DNA of 64,000 bases from a bacterium (GTDB lineage Bacteria > Desulfobacterota > Desulfocorpusculales > Desulfocorpusculum). A program made the translations under genes and the position numbers. Shown here in pieces: positions 59,074 through 64,000 of the stretch. The notes under the pieces were generated by a model. It was not told the DNA's origin, did no database searches, and saw nothing but the letters and a program-made list of their open reading frames with translations. The DNA is taken from assembly GCA_037481695.1 (NCBI GenBank), contig JBBFLE010000014.1, positions 1-64,000 on the forward strand, in the 5' to 3' direction. Position 1 is the first letter of the stretch; every line of letters starts with the position of its first letter.

Positions 59074-61389
59074 ATGGGCAAGGCCAGGCCAGGAGTTTTG
59101 GCGCTGATAGGTAATACCCCCATGGTGGAGTTAAGAAGGATCAAGACCAACAGGAGGGTTCGCATCTATGTGAAGCTGGAGTCCAGAAATCCGGGGGGTT
59201 CTGTGAAAGACAGGGCTGCTCTCTCCATGATTGAAGCAGCAGAGGCCACGGGGGAGTTGAAGCCAGGAATGACGGTTCTGGAGGCCACCAGCGGAAACAC
59301 AGGCATAGGTTTGGCCTTGGTGTGCGCAGTGAAGGGCTACAGGCTGATGCTGACCATGTCCGAGGGGGCCAGTCTGGAGCGCAGAAAGATCTTGAGGGCC
59401 CTTGGAGCCGAGATAATCCTCACGCCTGCCCAGCGGGGAACAGATGGGGCCATAGAGAAAGCATATCTTATGGCCAGGGAGGAACCTGGGAGATTCTACG
59501 TGCCCGACCAGTTCAACAACCCTGACAACTGGAAGGCTCACTATCTGGGCACTGCCGAAGAGATATGGAAGGACACCCATGGCCGGCTCACGCATGTGGT
59601 GGCATCTCTGGGCACCACCGGAACAGTCATGGGGCTTTCCAGAAGGCTTAAGGAGTTGAATCCAGATGTGAATGTGGTAGCAGTGGAGCCTATGCCTGGG
59701 CACAAGATCCAGGGTCTTAAGAATCTTAAGGAATCATATGTGCCTGGCATCTTTGAGAAGGAACGCATAGACATCAAATTCACGGTGGAGGATGAGGAAG
59801 CCTTTGAGATGACTCGTCGTCTGGCCAGAGAAGAAGGCATTTTTGCGGGAATGAGCTCTGGTGCTGCCCTCGCTGGCGCTCTTAGGCTTGCAAGGAGTCT
59901 GAGGGAAGGTCTCATAGTGGTGATTCTCCCTGACGGTGGAGACAGGTATCTGAGCACATCTTTGTTTGTGCCCAGGGAGATTCCATCTTTTTGCTTTTAC
60001 AATACTTTGAGCCGTAGAAAAGAGAACTTTGAACCCTTGGAGCCGGGGGTGGTAAGGATTTACTCATGCGGACCAACTGTGGACGGCCCGGTGGACCTGG
60101 ACTTTTGCCGCAGGGCCCTAGTAGCAGATTTGCTGAAACGTTATCTCAGCTACAAGGGATTCAAGGTGCGTCACGTCATGAACATAACAGATCTGGATGA
60201 CAGGACCATCCAGGGGGCTCAGGCCTCAGGAATGGAGCTTGAGGAGTTTACGGCAAGGCACATAGCCTCTTTCATGGAGGATATGGCCGTGCTTTCCATC
60301 CAGCCAGCCGAGCAGTACCCCAGGGCTAGCCAATATGTGGATGTCATGCTGGAAATGGGGAGGGCTCTGGAGCAGAAGGGCTTTGCCTATAGTCAGCATG
60401 GATCCCTTTACTTTGATATTTCAAAATTTCCATCCTACGGTCACCTCTCCAGAGTGGATCTGCGCAAGATCCGTGTGGGTCTTACGGTGGATCTGGACGA
60501 TTACGAAAAAGACAACCCCAGAGACTTCACCTTGTTCAAACGTTCCACCCTGGCAGAACTCAAAGAGGGCATTTCCTTTTGTTCCCCTTGGGGACAGGTT
60601 AGACCCGGGTGGCACATCGAGTGTGCGGCCATGGCAAGCCGAATACTTGGTGAAACCATAGACATACACACCAGTGGAAGCGCTCTTATTTTCCCTCATC
60701 ACGAAAATGAGATAGCCATATGCGAATCCTTAAGCGGCAAGAAATTCTGCCGTTACTGGATCCATTCGGAGCGTGTATTGCTGGACGGCAAGAGCGTCTC
60801 GGGAAGGATGAGCTTGAAAGACCTGCTTTCCAGAGGATTTAGGGGTAGGGAAATAAGATTCTTCTTTCTTGGTACCCACTATCGAAAGCCCCTGCATTTT
60901 TCCATACAGGCCCTGTATGCAGCCAGAAAGAGCCTGGCAAGGTTGGATCGTCTGGTTTTCAGGCTGAGGTGGACCCAAACACACAGGGGTGAGGCTCAGG
61001 CCTCTGAGTGGATCTCTCAGGCCAAGGAAATGTTCGAGGCGGCCATGGACGATGATCTCAACGTGTCGGTGGCACTGGCTGCCATATTCAGCCTGACCAA
61101 GCAATTGAATGCAACTTTGGATCAGGAAATGCTCTCCAGAGACCAGGCGCGAAGTGCCCTTCTTTTCCTGGAGACCGCCAATGAGGTGTTTCAGATATTG
61201 GAGTTGGATGGGGGGCTTCCCCAGGAAAAGGAGATCATGGAGATGATTGCCAGGCGAGAAAGGGCCCGTGAAAGAAAGGACTGGACAGAAGCTGACCGCA
61301 TCCGCGAGGAGCTCTCGGCCAAAGGTGTGCTTCTGGTGGATACTCCCTCGGGTACCAGATGGGTCCCTAAAGCCTCGGATGAGCCCTGA
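59074..61389 (+). CDS. Cysteine synthase fused to a degenerate cysteinyl-tRNA synthetase
   Basis: A 771-residue fusion. Residues 1-300 are a PLP-dependent O-acetylserine sulfhydrylase: K45 in G-G-S-V-K-D-R is the PLP lysine, T-S-G-N-T-G-I-G and G-T-T-G-T-V-M-G bind the cofactor, so it should make cysteine. Residues ~304-771 align end to end with cysteinyl-tRNA synthetase, including the C-terminal R-E-R-K-D-W-T-E-A-D-R-I-R region. Zinc ligands C332, C517, H542 and E546 are all kept, but HVGH is replaced by D341-L-D-F344 and KMSKS by S574-V-S-G-R578. Cysteine binding may survive while adenylation is probably lost. GGGAGG lies 6 nt before ATG. The normal cysS is at 44695-46185. Confidence 0.92.
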   Translation: MGKARPGVLALIGNTPMVELRRIKTNRRVRIYVKLESRNPGGSVKDRAALSMIEAAEATGELKPGMTVLEATSGNTGIGLALVCAVKGYRLMLTMSEGASLERRKILRALGAEIILTPAQRGTDGAIEKAYLMAREEPGRFYVPDQFNNPDNWKAHYLGTAEEIWKDTHGRLTHVVASLGTTGTVMGLSRRLKELNPDVNVVAVEPMPGHKIQGLKNLKESYVPGIFEKERIDIKFTVEDEEAFEMTRRLAREEGIFAGMSSGAALAGALRLARSLREGLIVVILPDGGDRYLSTSLFVPREIPSFCFYNTLSRRKENFEPLEPGVVRIYSCGPTVDGPVDLDFCRRALVADLLKRYLSYKGFKVRHVMNITDLDDRTIQGAQASGMELEEFTARHIASFMEDMAVLSIQPAEQYPRASQYVDVMLEMGRALEQKGFAYSQHGSLYFDISKFPSYGHLSRVDLRKIRVGLTVDLDDYEKDNPRDFTLFKRSTLAELKEGISFCSPWGQVRPGWHIECAAMASRILGETIDIHTSGSALIFPHHENEIAICESLSGKKFCRYWIHSERVLLDGKSVSGRMSLKDLLSRGFRGREIRFFFLGTHYRKPLHFSIQALYAARKSLARLDRLVFRLRWTQTHRGEAQASEWISQAKEMFEAAMDDDLNVSVALAAIFSLTKQLNATLDQEMLSRDQARSALLFLETANEVFQILELDGGLPQEKEIMEMIARRERARERKDWTEADRIREELSAKGVLLVDTPSGTRWVPKASDEP

Positions 61390-61435
61390 AGAAAGAGCCA
61401 GCAGGAGTTTTCAACTCGGTGGCCACGGATCTGCC

Positions 61436-63127
61436 ATGGCATGGCAGGAGACAAGCCTTTCAATGGGTTCTATGAGCTTGAGCAGCACAGGTTATTCCAG
61501 AGGGATTTGGTTTGTAATGCTCCTGGCAGTCTTGGCGTGGGTGGTGCGTTATCACCCCCCAGGCCAAGATCTTATGGTCTTTGATGACGATGCCAGACAG
61601 CATGTGTACTGGACGGCCAGATTCCAGGATCCTGAACTTTTTAAGGAAGATCTGCTCACGGAATTCATCTCCTCCCCCATCATGGATCCACCTGGTTATC
61701 AGTTGATCTACAGGCTGGGCACGCTATTTCTGGATCCACTTTCCTTTAGTCAGATCCTCAGCCTTGTTTTGCTGCTGGTTTCTATTTGGTTCCTGGAACT
61801 TTGGAGCAGGAGCATGATAGAGCAACCCAGTGGCCGTTTCTTTCTCCAGGTGCTTTTCTTGTTTTTTAGCCTGTATGATTCCTCTGGCGGATTTCCCAGG
61901 GGGTTTGCATTTCCCTTGTTCATAGGTTTCATGGCCTTATTGAAAAAGGGTAAGGCGGCATGGAGTGGTTTAGTGATGATCTTGGAGGCGCTATTTTATC
62001 CTCCCATTCTTATCAATACCCTGGCCATGGCTGGGATTTGGATCCTTGGAGAACTCAAGAAAAAGCAAGGGCTCAAGGCATGGCTGTCAAAAAGCCTTTT
62101 TCTGGCAGCAGGTCTTGGGATATCTCTGGGAATATTGCTTCTGATATACGTATGGTCCGATGCCAGGGTCTTTGGCCCACAGGTAAGCCCCCAAGAAGCC
62201 AGGGAAATGCCTGAGTTCTGGGAGGAAGGGCGAAGTCCCTTTTTCCAAGAGAGCATCCTAAAGTTCTTGCTTTTTGGCAGAAGCGGCGTGGGAGCCGAAT
62301 ACGTGATAGGTTTTGCACTGATTCTGGGAGTCATGGCTCTTTTTGGGGGAGTCCGGATAATCAGAGTTCCTTGTGAAGCCTTGAATCTTTTGTGGACCTC
62401 TCTTGTTATTTTTGTCTTGGCTCACATGATGCTTTTTAGGTTGCACCTGCCTTCCAGATATACAATGTACACACTTCCCTTGGCTTTGATGCTGATTATC
62501 GGGGCCAGCACAGAGCCCTTTCTGGAGGCCACTAGGGAAGTTTGGATTCGGTTCGGCTCAGGAAAAATGCCGGGTTGGCTTGGATCAAAATGGTTTTGGA
62601 GAGGGGGCCTGGCAGCTATTCTTCTGCTTTACGTGTGGGCTCAGGCAGAGCTCATCGTGAAAGTGGATACTCAGATGGTTGCCCTGGATAGAACCCAGAG
62701 GCAGATGTTGGAATTTCTGGGCAGCCTTCCCAAAGACGCTTTGGTGGCAGCCCATCCCCTGGATGCAGATAACATACCTCTGGTGAGCCTTCGCAGGGTG
62801 CTGGCAAACAAGGAGCTTTCTCTGCCTTATCAGCTGGGTTATTATAAGCAGGTCAGGGAGAGGATCTTGGATTTCTTCCAGGCATACTACGCCACCCAAT
62901 GGGAGGAGATAGAGCAGTTTGTAAGAAAATATGGAATTGCGGCTTTGGTAGTAAACAAGACCCATTTCACGCCATCTTTCTTCCAAGGCAGAATATATTT
63001 TGAGCCATTCCAAAGCTTCGCCAAGCAGAAGATAGGCAAAGCAGAGAAAGAGGGATTTGCACTGCTTGCTCCACCCCTGGACAAAGTTTGTTTCCAAAAC
63101 AGCGGTTTTTTAGTTCTTTGCTGGTAA
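61436..63127 (+). CDS. Polytopic membrane protein, possible glycosyltransferase
   Basis: About 563 residues with ten or more hydrophobic helices in the first ~440 and a C-terminal soluble region (~450-563). After the first helix a loop reads F-D-D-D-A-R-Q-H-V-Y-W, an acidic motif like that of GT-C glycosyltransferases after helix 1. No specific family is recognised. ATG 61436 is tentative; 61463 is also possible. It is followed 13 bases later by a GT2 gene, so it may use the polyprenyl-phosphate sugar that such enzymes make (inference). Confidence 0.7.
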   Translation: MAWQETSLSMGSMSLSSTGYSRGIWFVMLLAVLAWVVRYHPPGQDLMVFDDDARQHVYWTARFQDPELFKEDLLTEFISSPIMDPPGYQLIYRLGTLFLDPLSFSQILSLVLLLVSIWFLELWSRSMIEQPSGRFFLQVLFLFFSLYDSSGGFPRGFAFPLFIGFMALLKKGKAAWSGLVMILEALFYPPILINTLAMAGIWILGELKKKQGLKAWLSKSLFLAAGLGISLGILLLIYVWSDARVFGPQVSPQEAREMPEFWEEGRSPFFQESILKFLLFGRSGVGAEYVIGFALILGVMALFGGVRIIRVPCEALNLLWTSLVIFVLAHMMLFRLHLPSRYTMYTLPLALMLIIGASTEPFLEATREVWIRFGSGKMPGWLGSKWFWRGGLAAILLLYVWAQAELIVKVDTQMVALDRTQRQMLEFLGSLPKDALVAAHPLDADNIPLVSLRRVLANKELSLPYQLGYYKQVRERILDFFQAYYATQWEEIEQFVRKYGIAALVVNKTHFTPSFFQGRIYFEPFQSFAKQKIGKAEKEGFALLAPPLDKVCFQNSGFLVLCW

Positions 63128-63140
63128 GACAGGAGGATGT

Positions 63141-64000
63141 ATGAACCTGAAAGCACACAAATCCGATGTGTGTAAAGTGAGTGTTGTAATACCCGCGTAC
63201 AACGAGGCAGGAGCCATAGCTGATGTGATTCGAGACGTGAGGGGGGCCTTGGAGAGGGCCGGATATGAATATGAGATCCTGGTTGTGGATGATGGCTCTC
63301 GGGATGAGACCGCCTCTAAGGCCCAGCAGGCAGGGGCCAGGGTCATCCGTCACAAGGAGAACAGGGGCTCAGGGGCCTCCAGGAAAACCGGTATATTGGC
63401 ATCGCGCGGAGACTGGATATTGATGATAGACGCTGACAACACTTACCCTGCGGGGGCCATACCGGAGATCCTTGCCCCCCTCGAAGAGTTTTCCCAGGTC
63501 ATAGGGGCCAGGCTAGTGGAAAAGGGGACCCACAAGTGGCTGCGCACCTTTGCCAAGGAGCTCATTCGAAGGTTGGCCTGTTTTCTGGTGGGCAAAGCTA
63601 TCCCTGATCTCAACTCAGGGCTCAGAGCCTTCAGGAAAGAAGATATGCTGCCCTTTCTGCACCTGGTGCCTGACGGATTTTCCTGCGTTTCCTCCATGAC
63701 ACTGGCCTTCTTGACCAACGGGTTGCCCGTGGCCTTCGTGCCCATAGACTATTACTCTCGTACAGGCAAATCCAAGTTTCACCCCATCAAGGATACCTAC
63801 AAGTATATCCTGACCGTTGTCAGAATAGTCACGTACTTTGCCCCTTTGAAGGTGTTCATGCCAATTTGCCTAGGATTGATGGGCCTGGGTCTGATCAAGG
63901 GACTAATGGATTTGATTTGCACTGGCTCCCTACAGGAGTCAGACATAATATTGATTCTTACGGGGGTCATGGTGGGAGCCATTGGAATATTGGCCGATCT
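63141..64000 (+). CDS. GT2 polyprenyl-phosphate glycosyltransferase, cut by window edge
   Basis: At least 286 residues, open at the right edge. It begins after AGGAGG at ATG 63141. The catalytic domain shows S-V-V-I-P-A-Y-N-E-A-G (near 15), V-V-D-D-G-S-R-D-E (near 51), the DXD-like I-D-A-D-N-T (near 96) and N-S-G-L-R-A-F (near 154). Hydrophobic segments start near residue 230. This is the DPM1/ArnC-like layout that loads a sugar onto a polyprenyl phosphate. It is probably co-transcribed with the preceding membrane protein. Confidence 0.85.
   Translation, partial: MNLKAHKSDVCKVSVVIPAYNEAGAIADVIRDVRGALERAGYEYEILVVDDGSRDETASKAQQAGARVIRHKENRGSGASRKTGILASRGDWILMIDADNTYPAGAIPEILAPLEEFSQVIGARLVEKGTHKWLRTFAKELIRRLACFLVGKAIPDLNSGLRAFRKEDMLPFLHLVPDGFSCVSSMTLAFLTNGLPVAFVPIDYYSRTGKSKFHPIKDTYKYILTVVRIVTYFAPLKVFMPICLGLMGLGLIKGLMDLICTGSLQESDIILILTGVMVGAIGILAD

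Noticed and set aside
59985-61389. Calling the fused CysS domain an MshC-type cysteine ligase or a working tRNA synthetase
   Set aside because: Both ATP-binding signatures (HIGH and KMSKS) are destroyed, and both activities require adenylation.

Overview
The window looks like chromosome of an anaerobic, Gram-negative bacterium, most probably a sulfate-reducing or syntrophic member of the Desulfobacterota (former Deltaproteobacteria). The reasons are: an outer-membrane lipid protein (MlaA), a heptosyltransferase-like GT9 enzyme, ferredoxin-dependent 2-oxoacid oxidoreductase (IorAB) next to an FrhB-like flavoprotein, an APS kinase, several radical SAM proteins, an xseB-ispA-dxs-tlyA operon, and an alaC-hom-apgM operon that I associate with this group. 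Base composition is moderately GC-rich, and AGG/AGA arginine codons and ATA isoleucine codons are conspicuous throughout. No tRNA, rRNA, phage, insertion sequence or cas gene was seen. Lineage is inferred from gene content only.

Layout. 1-3.4 kb: a terminator of an upstream unit, then a secreted LamG/BACON surface protein. 3.6-10.5 kb: a small Cys-rich protein, argS, a SPOR protein, and then a compact cluster of a ribbon-helix-helix regulator, an alkaline-phosphatase-superfamily phosphodiesterase, an APS kinase and a second phosphodiesterase. 10.6-18.5 kb: a BKACE enzyme, a GAF-GGDEF protein, an orphan DNA methyltransferase with a clear promoter, and an operon of inositol-phosphate synthase, a TIM-barrel isomerase and two methyltransferases facing a UbiA-type prenyltransferase. 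19.4-24.2 kb: a complete Liv-type ABC transporter. 24.3-32.5 kb: mlaA, a GT9 enzyme, a FabG-like reductase, a glycine-zipper lipoprotein, a ModE-like regulator and the isoprenoid operon xseB-ispA-dxs-tlyA. 32.6-41.3 kb: an apparent catabolic locus with two zinc dehydrogenases, an orphan NDP-forming acyl-CoA synthetase alpha chain, an unknown protein, UspA, FrhB and IorAB. 41.5-47.1 kb (minus strand): PIG-L deacetylase, cysS, a secreted MEMO1-AMMECR1 fusion, a Tat DUF362 protein and two small proteins. 47.4-56.5 kb: a CARDB-like exported protein, rpmB, purM, a 38-bp repeat pair, and the operon alaC-hom-apgM-thioesterase-HAD-membrane protein-cca. 56.6-64 kb: two radical SAM genes, a fusion of cysteine synthase with a degenerate cysteinyl-tRNA synthetase, a polytopic membrane protein and a GT2 glycosyltransferase cut by the window edge.

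The most unusual item is the CysK-CysS fusion at 59074-61389. Its synthetase half keeps all four zinc/cysteine-pocket ligands but has lost both HIGH and KMSKS, while a normal cysS lies at 44695-46185, so it is probably a cysteine-binding module rather than a tRNA ligase. Next come the phosphodiesterase/APS-kinase cluster, whose regulator and kinase share a C-terminal RLxxLGY tail; the cyclitol/prenyltransferase cluster, which resembles the ebo clusters in its enzyme classes; and the exported MEMO1-AMMECR1 fusion.
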